Shown: piece after piece, positions 36,880-48,707 of the stretch | Layout: each line of letters opens with the position of its first letter | Position numbering within the stretch: position 1 is the first letter of the stretch | Source: Isoetes taiwanensis | Lineage: Eukaryota > Streptophyta > Lycopodiopsida > Isoetales > Isoetaceae | Direction of reading: 5' to 3' | Assembly (NCBI GenBank): GCA_021234155.1 | Contig: JAJEKV010000036.1 | Span: 9,937,426-10,001,425 of the forward strand | DNA length: 64,000 nucleotides | Notes under the pieces: model-generated | Seen by the model: only the letters and a program-made list of their open reading frames with translations | The model's database searches: none | What the model was told of the DNA's origin: nothing | Translations under genes and position numbers: made by a program

Positions 36880-37935
36880 GGTCTGGCTCTGGTCATTACA
36901 GAGGGGGATGTCATCAATGGGCCTGCAATGCCTAGCTAATGGGAAGGCATCAGATTTAGATGGCATGCAGGCGGAACTTTTGAAATGGGTTGGACCTCCA
37001 CTGATGCCTGTCCTCACGACACTATTCAATAAAGCATTGCAAGAAGGCTTCCCTCTGCAGTGGACCACTAGTAGAGTTGTGCCCATATACAAGGCATGGG
37101 AACCTCAATGCCCAGCCAACTATCGCACTATTATGGTCAGCTCTCTCTTTGCAAAACTGTTGCCTGGCATCCTTGAGCAGTGGCTGACAATATGGGCAGA
37201 AGAGACAGATGTGCGAGCTCTCACACAAGCAGGCTTTCGGCCCAGTGATCATATCTTCACTCTGCGCAACACTGATTGAGGATAGCAAGAATCGCTGGCA
37301 AAACCTGTACTGCAATATACAGGTTATACGAGACATGCTCAGGCCGTATCACTTCATCAGGACAGCCGGTAATCAGTAGTATTGGAGTACGTCAGGGTTG
37401 CCCCCTCTCCCCCACACTCTTTGGCCTATACCATGACCAGCTGGAAGATTGGCTTTCTGAGCACGGAGGTGCGGGCGCCCATCTTATACATCACACAATC
37501 CGGCAACTCATATATACTGACGATGTCAACCTCCTGGCCTATACTCCATAGGACATGCAACGTCACCTGGATGCTCTTGACACTTTTTGCCAATTCACTG
37601 GCATGCGAGTTAACTTGGCCAAAACTAGGGTGCTGCTAGTTTCGTCATCCCATCAGCCAAGGCTTCCCTCATTCACTTACCAGGGACAAGATGTAGAGGT
37701 GGCTCCGACCTACAAGTACTTGGGGATCGAGTTCTCTACTACCACCCACTGGGATGCTGCTATCAGGTTGCGGGTCACAGCGGGTTGGAAAGCACTATAT
37801 GCCATGCAGAACAACAGCCACAAGGCAGAGTTATATGCTTGGGGCCACCCGTCACACTTGTTTAGGGCCTTAGTCGAGCCGGTCCTCCTGTATGGGGCAG
37901 AAGTGTGGGGTCCGGTGATATCCCTCACCACCTAG
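36880..37935 (+). pseudogene. LINE-A reverse transcriptase, frameshifted
   Basis: Motifs seen in order: LANGKASDLDGMQAELLKW, CPANYRTIMV, QAGFRPSD, GVRQGCPLSPTLF and IYTDDVNLLAYT, followed by the thumb region with VNLAKTRVLL and YKYLGIEF. The active-site box reads YTDD where YADD is usual. At least two frame changes and stops near 37278 and 37550 break it. Confidence 0.85.
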
Positions 37936-38697
37936 AATGATCTCGAGCAGGTACAGAAAGCCTTCTTGGCATGATCCTTTGGGGTAAAGTTCACAGTTCC
38001 ATACCAGATCCTACTCCAGGAGACAAGTTTTCTACCCCTTCAATGGGTTGCATTGAAATGCCATATTATTTACTTCTAGAAGGTGGTCGCTATAGGTGAT
38101 ACACGTTTGCCCAACCTTGCTTTGGCCGTAGCAATGGGTCCCCAATGTCCCAAAGCCTGCTGGAAGGACAAGCAAGCTCAGTGGTTCTCACGTTGGGGTG
38201 TACAGGCAAGCATACAGGTACGGACAAAGAAGGTTTACAATGCACTAAAGCTGTACCTAAATGCTATTTTCCTTCACAAGCGCTGGGATGCAGATGCTCT
38301 GATGCACGTTAAGCTGGCACACTATCAGCAGCAAGTTAATCCTAGACTCACAAGAGGCCCACACCAGTACTTGTGCACCCATTTGCCCAGAATCACAGAC
38401 TTATAGCTTCCATGCGCACGGGTGCACATCGTCTCTGCATTGAGACAGGGCGTTGGACTCGGGAAGCACGGGAGAGAGGCTTTGTCAGTGTTGCCAACAG
38501 GGCGCTATTGAAGATGAATGTCATGCCCTCCAGATCTGCTCAGCATTTGCCCATATCCAAGCGTGGTATGTTCGGTTACTAGTGACTGGCCAGCCGTTGC
38601 ATGAATTATTGAATACGGCGTCTGTGGGCTTGTTGGGGTCATATCGCCAGGAGGTTATGGATGCACGAACTCAATTGTATCCCCCAGGACAGTATTG
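37936..38697 (+). pseudogene. LINE-A C-terminal region with Cys/His motif
   Basis: Includes CWKDKQAQWFSRWGVQ and VKLAHYQQQVNPRL, matched closely by the LINE copy at 55.4-56.6 kb (CWKEHCTTWFARWAVQ, VKIGHYHAHINPTL). In that copy the following CACCQLQVIEDESHTLLSC supplies a C-x2-C...H-x4-C zinc-type motif; here the corresponding stretch is frameshifted. Confidence 0.75.
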
Positions 38698-39699
38698 AAT
38701 TGTCTTATACAATTGTATAGTGTACCACCATACTTATTATTGCTAAGGTTTTTCCCTCGAAAACCCTTCGGGGCAGGGGTTTTTAAATCCTGGCAGTAAT
38801 ACGCTTGCTGCTCTCTTTTTGTTTGGGTCCCATAGGCCAATTGATCTCCATGTACGATAAAAAATCTATTCTATTCTGTTCCATTCTTATTGTTTTGACG
38901 AATTTCGTAGAATGCTCTTGAGTTTTTGTTTATTTCATATGATGCCCTTGGTTAACATATATTGCCATGTAAAAGTAGAAATACCATAAAATGCCCTCTA
39001 TTTCGTATTTCATCAAAAGCCCTTCAGCAACGAATACTATTCTTTCGATCTTGCTATTTTAGAGAAGCGGCTACGGATTTTCCTAAAAGAAAGCAAGCAA
39101 TGATTTGCCTCAACATTGCCTTTTGGAGCAACAATCCTTTTGCGCCTATGATTTTGAGAAGCGATTCTTTCGATAGGTTAATTTAGGAATTTACCTCTAA
39201 TCACGTGCCCATTAATTTGATTCACGATTATTTTCAGCCTTACCTATTTTATCCCTTTCTGGCAATGACTCCTTTGTGAAAGCAACAATTTGTTTTGATT
39301 ACAAGTTCTAGTTAAACTTAAGGGTATTAAAGCATTTGTGATTAGAAGAAAAATCTCACATTTTAGGTCTCAAGGGTGTTTGAAAAATTAACATCATAAG
39401 GACATCTGGGGAATTAATGTAAATCTTAGGGGCATTTGAACAATTTTAAAAAATACAAAATACTCGGTATGTTGACCAAGGGCATCCCATGAAATTATCA
39501 AAACTCAAGGCATCAAAACATAAAGGTATTTTGTAGTTTTTCCCTAAATTTTTTTAAGCTATGCAAGTTTGACATTTAGTGCACCAAAGTTCATGCATAG
39601 AGTGATGACGAACAACAATGTTAAGCACTTGATTTCCACTGGCATTCTAGAGGAGTCTAGACAATGCCTCATGAGAAAATCTGCACCACTAAGGGATGG

Positions 39700-40917
39700 T
39701 TTACATGCACTATGAGAGCAATATGTGCGAGTAGCCAAGCGAGGATGACAGTAATAGCAGCAGGAGAGTCGGTATAGCAATAGGAGCAGCGGGGACATTG
39801 TCGGGTGCAACAACAGTTGTAGCCACACCAGCTGAGGCAGTGCCCTGAGTGGTCGTAGCAGCCCTGTGTACGACATCCACGACCTCGGCATTAGACAATC
39901 GAAATATTCATGCCTTGTCCTAAATCGATGCAGCGTTTCCACCAACACAATTGATGATTTCTGACATGGGCGAGCTCTCGTCGCCGCAATTTCCTATTGA
40001 TGTGAGGTGAGGTCATGATTGACCTGATGCGCCCTTGAGCTTCACACCATGATGCAGTATGGCATTCCATACCCGTGCATCTGCCACTGTGAATTTGACA
40101 ATGCATGGGTAGTCGTGTCATCGAACTCCATGACGAGTTGTCTCGGCAATGTGTACTGGAGCATGGAACGTCATGTGAGAGAGGACGAGTGTCTGGAGTC
40201 GCCCAATGAGGTTCTCTCCTGCTTCTTGGGGAAGGGCGTGAAATACCACATCATGGCTTCTGTGCCTCTACTCTTGTTGCTCTCTGAGCAACGAGGAAAT
40301 ATCTGCCATCTTGGCAGATCTGTGGAGAGTTATATGTTGCTTACCCTAGTGAGGTCCAGAATGGGGCAGTTGGGATAGAGCTGCATCGATCCCTCTGGGC
40401 TGTTTGTCGAGCCTGCAAGTCTTGGAGCTAAGAACTTAACTGTCGCTGGAACGATGTTTGCCTCCCAACTCGTGCATATAGTGGCTTAACTGCTCATGAA
40501 CATCTGCGTGGCAGCCCTCCAAGTACTACACGCAACACTCGTATGTCTCGATCCTACGCAGTAGAGCTATGCCCCAATACCTGCAGTTTGGTGTCAACCT
40601 TAGTATCGCCAACTGGTGAAGTTGTCTCTAGATTGGTGACACTGCTCTAGAGGATCTATAGATGTCGGCTCTCTTCTGTGGTGGCATGGGTTTCCTTCTA
40701 GATAATGGCGGCCATCTCCTCAGCTTGTACATGAAGGTGAGATATGGCCGCCCTAGTCTCTTGCCCGAATAGCTCCCTGCCTCAGGCCATGGTGTCTATG
40801 CTGATGGATAGGCTGCCATATCTGCCCTTGGTGGATGTGACTGGGAGTCATCGCTATACGCACGCATGTCAACAAGGATGGAGGAGGGGACCTCGGAGGG
40901 GGCTACAGGAGTTGCCA
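39700..40917 (-). pseudogene. Decayed gag-like reading region
   Basis: On the minus strand, open stretches in alternating frames give protein-like sequence: TRAAISHLHVQAEEMAAII near 40720, MMWYFTPFP or HDVVFHALPQEAGENLIGRL near 40240, and NAEVVDVVHRAATTTQGTA near 39880. Helical, charged character and repeated breaks suggest an old LTR-retrotransposon gag, but no diagnostic motif (zinc knuckle, protease) is visible. Identity is therefore uncertain. Confidence 0.35.
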
Positions 40918-40944
40918 TGACTGTCTGGCAATGCTGAAATTGGA

Positions 40945-41310
40945 GAAAAGCAGAAAAGTTGCAGCTCATTTTGGATGCTTGGAATCCAAATTTGGGACTC
41001 TATAACATCCTTCATGCAACCTTTTAGGGCAAACAAAAATTTGGGCAAAGCAGAAAAAGTTGCTTGAAGCTTGTTTTGGATGCTTGAAATCTAAAACAAG
41101 GACTCGAAAACAGAAATTAGGGCAAAGCATGTAAAGTTGCTCGAAGTTTGCTTTGGATTGGGGACTCCAAAACATCCTTCGTACTTCTTTTTATGGCAAA
41201 CAGAAATTAGAAAAAAAATTATGGCATTGGGCAAAACTCTAGTGAGAGAAAGAGGGCAAAGCTCTAGAGAGAGAAGGGGGGATGATGCTAGAGAGAGAAG
41301 GGGGGAGTGT
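40945..41310 (+). repeat. Two adjoining tandem arrays
   Basis: 40945-41215 holds three imperfect units of about 80-100 bp with AAAGTTGCTTGAAGCTTGTT and TTTTGGATGCTTG. 41229-41310 holds three units of about 25 bp with CTCTAGAGAGAGAAGGGG. Confidence 0.75.
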
Positions 41311-43365
41311 GTCATGGAGGAGGGCGCGGGAAAGAACGATGAGAATCAACATCCCTAATGAAATAACCTACTACGTTAAGATCCATGTCAAAAAGGGTTT
41401 GAAAATACGAGCAACTGAACATGTTTGATTCTGATATCTTCATAATTCATAAGCAGGACATCCGACACACATGGTTTCATCTTCGACTTGATTGCAGTTG
41501 CAGAGAGTACATAATCTATCTTCCCTAGAATACCAAACCATCTACTCATTTCTGCCTGAAGCTTGTGTGAATTGGTCCTGTACCTTGCAATCAGCTACTT
41601 CAAAAATCTAGGGATATTTATCGTCAAATACTCTGTTTAGAGTAGATTACAATATGGTGCACTTCAAAAATGTAAGAAATCACCTGGAATCATTTCTTTG
41701 ACCATGCTTTTGTAACAGCTACTATTTGCACAAGATCACGTGCCTCTATAATAGAACTCGTGCTTCTACTATTCCTCGTTTCTTTGTCTATTTCAATATC
41801 TTGTGGTACTAGTTAGATTCTGCATATCAATCTTGTTAATTTGGAATTTTCCAGTTTTGTGGAAATTCTTTTTGGAATTTTGTTTAAGATGTTTTTCCAA
41901 GGTTTTTGGGATCTTTATGATTTTGGGTTCCCCACTTTTTGTACGATCGCAACTGGCAAGAGGATGCACGATTGCCGAGATGATTATTCATCTTGAACTG
42001 GATGTTGCTGTCATGTTGAGTAACTGAATTTTTTCTCCTTCCTTCTTCTTCCACTTTTAATTGCTCTCTTAATCAGACCTGTTTTTATATCGAGTCAACC
42101 CTTGCCTTCTTCTAAACAAAATCTTGATGCCTTTAAGAACGTCTCCAGGAGTTATGTCCTTTTCCAACAAGCATGGAAGAGTGCAAGGATCGGTGCATCA
42201 AGTTCAGTTGGAGATCAACAGATTTAATGAGAGCATCTATGGCTTTTACTTTTTCTTCTGATTTCAATTTTGTTCTATGCTAGGCATGCCAAGATTTTTT
42301 TAATATATACCTGTAATCTTGTTGCGGAGATTCAATTTGACATTATTGATGCTTTCAACATTGCATTAATAAGGGAGATTTTAATAACTGCGTATGGAAA
42401 ATTGAATTGCACTTATGCCTCATGGTTCATGGATAAGTGGTCCTCTTATGAATTCATTGTATGAAAGAGTATGCACACATCTGAGTTTTAGATCGATCCA
42501 TATAGAGCCATGTGAATCTTTGTTTAGTTGTGTAAAGATGAATGTTTCTCCTTCTTAGACATTTACTACAATCTGCTAGATTCGGGTCACAGTCACATTT
42601 TTCCTTTGCCCATGACTTAACCGGTCCCATAGCTCTTCATCTGGCATTGTAAATAATAAATGATACTGGCAACTAGGCTTTTCTTAAAATTGTAGATACA
42701 AAACTAGCATGAACGCCACCTGTAATTCTTGCAGCATTTGAATTCAAGTCAGATGTTTGCAAGTTGAGGATGCATGCAGTGCATGGCGTGGAAAAAGCCC
42801 CTTCCATATGAGAACCGCATTGAGGAAAGCTTTAAAACTTTGATGTCAATTCTTCCGTGGTACCCAATGCTCTGGTGTTTTGTGAAACACCTTTTCTATT
42901 GTTATGCTGCTTGCATGAAATTTTTTTGTGTCTTAAATTGGACTTCGTTAGGATTAGGATGCAAAATTTGGGGTTGTTTTATTTTGGAGGCATAACTATT
43001 TCACAAGTTCATATGTTGTTCTCTTTCTTAAGAAATTATAACTTTGCTTCGTTTTTGCAAATTACAGGATAAAATATGATCAGTTCGTTTAATAGGGGAA
43101 GGTCTTGCACGACAGATGCTTCTGCAACAATGTTGTGATTGCGATAATGTTGTCAGGTAAGAATTTAGCTTGGAGCAATAGCTTTTGCTACATGTATAGA
43201 TCTACTCTCACAGAAGTGCATATGAATATCATGTCATATATAGAAAATATATATTATATACAACCAATTAGAAGATGGAACAATGTGCTGATACATGCAC
43301 TATAAATATTCATCAAATAGAGTGTCAAAAGTTCAAAATTTTTCTTTCTATTTTGCACTATTTCT
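41311..43365. other. Intergenic, nothing identified
   Basis: AT-rich sequence with short plus-strand frames of low information content. No domain, RNA gene or repeat was recognised. Confidence 0.4.
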
Positions 43366-43700
43366 TTATTAGGGATAAGATGGTTTGTCCACATTATTAT
43401 TATGTTATGTTGGCCTCTAATGTTAGTAAATTCTGCTATGTGACAAGAACATCATATAGGTAAAGACAAACTCATACTGCATAGAATGTTTTTTTTTTAA
43501 TTAGAGACAAGACGCTTTGTCCACGTATCGGTAAATGTTATGTTGGCCTCTAATATCAGTAAATTCTGCTCTAGTAAATCCTTCACCTATTTACTTCTCC
43601 CTAGATTCCTCTTTCAGTATATAAAATATTATCTTCCTCTTGATTATAATCCCTTCTTGCTATCTTCCTCTTAATTATAATCCCTTCTTGCTTCTCTTTG
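43366..43700 (+). repeat. Local duplications
   Basis: Two diverged copies of a 75-bp unit (43366-43442, 43494-43573) share TTTGTCCAC, TGTTATGTTGGCCTCTAAT and AGTAAATTCTGCT. A 30-bp unit with ATTATAATCCCTTCTTGCT is doubled at about 43630-43695. Confidence 0.75.
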
Positions 43701-44304
43701 TGTGACTTCAGTTCTTGTTTTCTTAGTTTTCGCAGTGGTGCGAGTTAATGAAGCAATATTTTCATTATATTCAGCAAACATGTCTAATATGTATAATATT
43801 TTAGACTGAACAGAGAGGGGATCAGTACCATCTAAATCCATGAATATACCTTCCATTTTGTCAAACAGCCACCAAATCCTGACCTCTTATATACTTGAGC
43901 ATCCTTCTTGTTCTAGTTTATGTGTCTGAGATGCACTTAATTTTTCATACTCATTCAGTAAATATTGCCACATCTCTTGTGGACTCATGTGATGAATAGA
44001 AGTTATAATGCCGTAACCAAGTTTGAAAATAATAATACCTTTTGCCTGAGCTATATCCTTAGAGGAGGAAGAGGATTCAGACGGCTCCTCTGAAGTAATG
44101 CTTGCACCTTCGGTCTTTATTGTATTCTTCCTTTGCTTCTCAATTTCGGTAAGAGATCTCGCGTAATCCCAAAGCCCTTCAGTTTCTAAGGCTCTTTCCA
44201 CTTTCACCTTCCATGCTTGAAAATCTGAGCCTCCCTTATAGACTTCAACTCCAGTTAATATTGAAGCAGCAACTTTATTGGTTGCCGTCTCCCTTTCGAA
44301 CGCA
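43671..44304 (-). pseudogene. Copia-type gag fragment
   Basis: The minus-strand sequence reads ATNKVAASILTGVEVYKGGS, DFQAWKVKVERALETEGLWD, then GIIIFKLGYGIITSIHHMSP, QEMWQYLLNEYEKL. This is the order seen in the UBN2/retrotransposon gag domain of Ty1/copia elements (leucine-rich start, W..kv..L, then EMW..L...Y). Later parts of gag and all of pol are missing. A primer-binding-like site lies directly upstream at 44307-44320, consistent with a truncated element. Confidence 0.65.
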
Positions 44305-44306
44305 AA

Positions 44307-44320
44307 GCTCTGATGCGAGA
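44307..44320 (-). other. Primer-binding-like site of the copia remnant
   Basis: Minus strand TCTCGCATCAGAGC resembles the common plant copia site TGGTATCAGAGC, complementary to initiator Met-tRNA. The adjoining DNA from 44321 rightward, starting TGATAGAAAC, would then be an LTR; its second copy was not found. Confidence 0.4.
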
Positions 44321-44837
44321 TGATAGAAACAGAAGCATTTGAGCTCGGGAATTGAACCTAGATAAGAATACTACAGCTCAATCTTCTACGCTCTTCTCTC
44401 TTTAAAGTTTCTCACTACACAACTATCCACACAGGATTCTTTTATACACCGAATTCCACAAAGGATTAGCAGCACACAGGACTCTTCACACAGATGCTTA
44501 ACCACAAAATAACACAGCAAGATCAAAGCAAGATAACACTGAATAAGTAAAAACTAGGAACCTAGGATGCTTTTGGTCTGATCAAATTCGGCCACCGCCA
44601 CAGACATCAAGCACAACGGTTCTTCTTCCAATCACAGCAGATGCTTTGATCTTCAACACAGATGCTTAACTTTCGATCTCCAACAAATCGACTGCAGTCT
44701 CCAGCAAATTCTGGCTGTTGTTCACCGTCCAAACAGATTCAACAAAAAACAAAATATTTTCTTTTGCCTTTTTCGTTCTTTTCCTTACCTTTAAGAATAA
44801 CATAAACATGCAAATACAATATCTTAGAATAGCTCAT

Positions 44838-44861
44838 GGGTGTAAAATCGCTAGTGGGGTA
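44838..44861 (+). repeat. Left terminal inverted repeat of the 7.7-kb element
   Basis: Starts GGGTGTAAAATCG directly after TCAT. Confidence 0.65.
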
Positions 44862-45360
44862 CAACTTTTGGCGAAGCGTTTAAGCACTTTAAGTGCTGAA
44901 ACTCGCGGACGTCGAAGCCCGTCACGCCCTTCTCCCTCCTTTTCCCCTCGGCTTCGGATCGTTGTTTCAATCGCTGACGATGGAGGCATGGAGCGGATGA
45001 TTTTCCACACCATCGAGGTCTGTGGTAATTCGGGGTGAAGCCCCACGAGGAAGAAGCTTGGTTGGAAAATAATGTCACGGATCGAGATTGGGATTCTGTT
45101 TGGACAAAGAAGCTGAACAAGGGAAAGATAAAATGGCACTGTGCAAAAGAGCATCTTCAAGAGAAGTTGGAAACACTCTGCCGAAAAATCTACAAGAATT
45201 GTCACAACAAAGAAGTAAGAAAGCAAACCGGCCCCTTGCTTTTTCGCGCTTGAAAATTGCACTAGATCAATACTTGCACCCGAGGAACACAAAGTAAATC
45301 GGGCTGCATTTGTTTGTGCAATGTCAAAGATACCACAACAATAGACAAGTAAAAAACAGA

Positions 45361-46626
45361 GGCGATGTTGTAGCACATGTTAGGAAAACTGAAATGAAGG
45401 CAAAGCCAAAGGTGGCAAAATGGATCAAATGAGGTCGGTGCATGTGATGAAAACATAAAAACCTTAGAGAATGCAAGACTGAGATTGGAAAATCGGTTTT
45501 ACTTATCACAAAGAATCTGGAAGCGATGGGAAGTGAGCTGAAAGGCAATGAGAAGGCCTCCGAATTACGTAAAATGATGTTGGAAGAGGCTGAAAACAGG
45601 TTTAAAGACAGCCACAAATGATTTGGCTACAAAACAGGGAGGAATTCAAGCTTAATCCAACATGTGAGTTGGAGGCGTAAATTAAAGATTTGGAGCAGAC
45701 TCAGTCCGGATGGAAACTTGGCACAGAACAAGGTACAAAAAGCAATGAACCCTACATCCGTTAATGAGCGGGTCAAACGTAAACTCAAACTTGAGGAGGA
45801 GTTAAAAGTTCTCGAAGAAGAACATAGACTTCGCATTTCTACATAAACAATTTGTGGAAGCTGAAAATGGATACTCCTGCAACATTTAGCATCTCTACTA
45901 TTATACGAGATAAGTTGCTAGTGGAAGATCCATTTTATACATGTTCGGCATGTGGTCCGAATTCACTAAAGCTTACGAGTTAAGTTTAGCACCGAATTGC
46001 CAACATGAGTATCATATAGCTTGTTGTTCATTGTTGAGAGGAGGACAATGTATTCATGGTTGCCCCGGAAAGGTGCGGAGGGTGTATTTGACGAGCTAGG
46101 TTTTGGCCATGTTGCGTGCTTCAAATAGTACACCAAAAAGGATGTGTTAATCCGTCCCGCAATTGAGGTCTCACCCTTCGTGGTTCAAAGAAGGACAATG
46201 GTGTCATTTGAAGATGCACAACACCGCAAAGTCCTATAGGAGTACAAATCAATTGTGACCCGATTTGATTGCAACAAAGCAGAACCACCACCACCAGTCA
46301 AGAAGTCGTCCCAAGAAGCTATAGAAGAAGTAAAAACACAAAGACCGGTTGTAAACACAAAGACACCGGTTGTAAACACGGACCAGTTGTGGAAAAAACA
46401 ACCGTAATTGACAGGCCACACATCGAAGCACCTAAGGAAGTTGAGGGAGTAATTCCATCTGGATGAGGGCAACTTGGTGAATATTTGCGTAAAGGAAAGG
46501 GCGTAAGAACAAAGAGGGGTAAGCCGGAGGATAGCAAAGTAGTTGTTCGGGCTACAAGAAAGAGAACAAGAAGTAGCTATGCAAAAGATGCGAAGAGAAG
46601 CGATCTCAATCATGACACCACACATA
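45361..46626 (+). pseudogene. Coiled-coil and Cys/His-cluster protein remnant inside the transposon
   Basis: Reading through frameshifts gives VAHVRKTEMKAKPKVAKW, ITKNLEAMGSELKGNEKASE and LRKMMLEEAENRFKDSH (45361-45620), then VNERVKRKLKLEEELKVLEE (45760-45830), which is coiled-coil in character. At 45936-46090 follows a cysteine cluster, CSACGPNSLKL and, in another frame, NCQHEYHIACC then GGQCIHGCPG, spaced like a RING- or PHD-type zinc module. A Lys/Arg-rich part (KGKGVRTKRGKPE, RATRKRTRSSYAK) near 46490-46590 could be a nuclear localisation signal. Stops and shifts show it is inactive. It is probably the N-terminal part of the protein whose C-terminus is the NIF domain downstream. Confidence 0.5.
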
Positions 46627-46940
46627 TCGGCGTGTTTAAAGAAAATGCGTAATCGCCCCTCAAGTTTCGTGTGAGCCCGATCTTCAACAAGTGATTGCTG
46701 CCATTACTAACCCCGGAAAGGGGTATGGGCATTGTTGGGCAAGAAGGCCACAACTTAGTGTTGATTAAAACATTGAATATTATTGATTTTCTTTTGTTGC
46801 ATTCATCAGAATTACCGGTTCATTACGTTAGGTCGAGAATCCTGCTTGATTGATACGAAAAGGTTTCCACATTCAACCCATTTTTCATTTTCATCTTCAT
46901 CTATTTATTCATGTAGTAATTCCCCGTTGTGTAGGTATTC

Positions 46941-47640
46941 GGGATGTTCCAACGCATTTCTAAATATTGATTTGCCACCCAAAGATAAACTCATTGTCTT
47001 GGATTTAAATGGTGTGTTGGTAAAAACATTTGGTGCAAATGAACACATATGCTTGGAAGCGGGATTGACAATGACATACACTAGCGTAAAGAAAGTGATA
47101 TTCGCACCGTATGGTGTTCTTCTTGAAGACTTTGTTACGTATGTTGTATTGGTATATGGTCATCAATGCAACTCTCCAATGTGGAAGATGTCTTTGCAAG
47201 TACTATGTCCGATTTGAGGGACAGATTTGAATTTGTATGGGGGCAGAAAAATGTGTGCGCACCGGTTTTCACCACCCTAACAAACCCGGGTCATCCAAAT
47301 CATGATGAAGCCACTTGGCAAAATATATGAGTCATACCCAAGATTCTCGGGTAAGACTTTGCTTCTTGATGATTCATTGTACAAGTCTTACCTTAGCAGT
47401 CCCCTCGAAATTTCAAGGGTACCGCATTCAAGATGGATGTCCATGATGAAGTGCTACCAAGACTCACCCCAAAGATAGAAGAAATACTTTTGCAGGCCAA
47501 GACCGAGGGAAGAAATGAAGTTACCGGTGAAGAATACACATAGATACAAGCCTTGGCCTAAGACAGATAGAAAGATTATGAAGCTATGCTTGGAAAGACT
47601 TTTCTCGAAAACAAATTCGCTTTTGAGGTTTTGTGAAGGA
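46941..47640 (+). pseudogene. FCP1-like (NIF) phosphatase domain, broken
   Basis: The frame at 46980 reads KLIVLDLNGVLVKTFG, the DxNG variant of the HAD aspartate motif seen in many plant NIF-domain proteins (DxDGT in classical FCP1). After a frame change come IWSSMQLSNVEDVFASTMSD and DRFEFVWGQKNVCAP, then, in another frame, GKTLLLDDSLYKSYL, the conserved DDS/DDK motif. Family members dephosphorylate phosphoserine, for example on RNA polymerase II. Three or more frame changes make this copy inactive. Its position inside the 7.7-kb element raises the question whether it is a captured host gene or part of the transposon. Confidence 0.7.
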
Positions 47641-48365
47641 GGAATTGAGAAGGTTTATGGTGATGACGCTTGTCATTCTCCATGATTATTGGCCCTGTTT
47701 TGTCATTTATTTAGGCCAAGGAATCCTACACTTTTCATGTACCATCTTTATCTTAATTTAAGAATGTTTTTGCTATATTGTTTATGTAGTTCAATGCAGA
47801 CTTGTCTATAAGTTTTTGCTATATTGTTTATATATACTTCAATGCTGACTGAAAGGGATGCTTAAAACTTATCAAGTGCTTAAAAAAAAAAATTGCCTGC
47901 AAGTGCTATGGTTTGAGTCTTAATGGCAGATACTGCTTATTGTCTTGCAGTGACAGATACTTTTATGTAGTTGCTTAATGTCATCATGTGCTTACTGTCA
48001 TGCAGGTAAGGTGCAGTGCTTATTGTTAAGCCATATAACTGTTTAAAGGTAGCTGTTTATTGCATAAGTGCTCGTGTGTTCCAGTGCTTACTCACTGGTA
48101 CTGCTGAAAGTGATTAAAATGCTTAGTGTTTGAAACTAATGAAAGAGCTAGAGCACTGTTACATTCAAGCGAGAATCAATGGACCGCATGAGAATTCGAA
48201 CTTCATAAATTTGATAGATAGACAAAAATAACATTTCATAGATGAAGAAGAAGAGATCTCAATGAAACAAGAAACAAAGTTACAACAAAGTTTGATGGTA
48301 AACAAGATTTTTTATAAAAAAAAAGGCCATTAGGCCAATGTACAAAATTTTTACAAAATTTTGGC

Positions 48366-48505
48366 CCTGAGGCCAGTGTCTTCTTCACAGGGGGTGTCTT
48401 CTTCAAAGGGGGGTTGTCTTCTTCATCAAGGGGGGTGTCTTCTTCAAGGGGGTCTTCTTCAAGGGGGTGTCTTCTTCAAGGGGTGTCTTCTTCATCTTCA
48501 TCTGC
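48366..48505. repeat. Minisatellite GGGGTGTCTTCTTCA
   Basis: Six to seven imperfect units of about 17-24 bp based on GGGGGTGTCTTCTTCAA. On the minus strand it encodes GluAsp-rich sequence, just beyond the stop of the acidic exon pair. Confidence 0.85.
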
Positions 48506-48523
48506 TCCTGCATTCATTCTCCA

Positions 48524-48707
48524 TCTGCAACAAATGAAACAAACGAAAAATTAAACAAACGAAGATTAAACAAACGAAAAAATGAAAACAGAAAACAAAT
48601 GAAAATTTGCATGTACCTTTAAGGAAAGCCCTGAGCTCCTCCAAGTCGGCTTCCTCGTCTTCCTCTTCCTCTTCTTCCTCTTCCTCTTCCTCTTCTTCTT
48701 CTTCTTC
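48524..48707 (-). other. Possible terminal exons of an acidic protein
   Basis: The minus strand from 48707 reads a run of about 15 Glu, then DEEADLEELRAFLK, to a donor-like GTACAT at 48616. A possible acceptor TTGCAG at 48535 gives DGE and a stop (48524-48526). The non-repetitive end looks coding. Upstream exons were not found; it may belong to the transposase on the same strand or be chance from a GAA-rich tract. Confidence 0.3.

Larger units (their letters stand above)
35595..38886 (+). mobile_element. LINE retrotransposon (family A), near full length
   Basis: Contains in order an APE-like endonuclease, a reverse transcriptase and a C-terminal Cys/His region, all on the plus strand and broken by stops and frameshifts. 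It ends with a 3' untranslated region and a tail ACGATAAAAAATCTATTCT, so it uses short tandem repeats rather than poly(A). Relatives in the window are at 12382, 16283, 18524 and 55384. No ORF1 (gag-like) frame was found ahead of the endonuclease. Clear target duplications were not found. Confidence 0.9.
35570..39546. mobile_element. Inverted-repeat element split by a LINE
   Basis: The left end TAGGGGAAAAGTATAAAATG (35570 on) matches in inverse the right end at 39519-39546. After the LINE, 38890-38965 continues the left repeat (TTGAGTTTTTG, ATGATGCCCTTGGTTAACAT) and matches in inverse 39458-39520. The inverted repeats are therefore about 95 bp long and the left one is interrupted. The remaining 500 bp of interior is AT-rich without a transposase. 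Target duplication is unclear. Confidence 0.7.

Noticed and set aside
48366-48505. CRISPR-like array
   Set aside because: Units are directly adjacent without unique spacers; this is a minisatellite in a eukaryotic genome.
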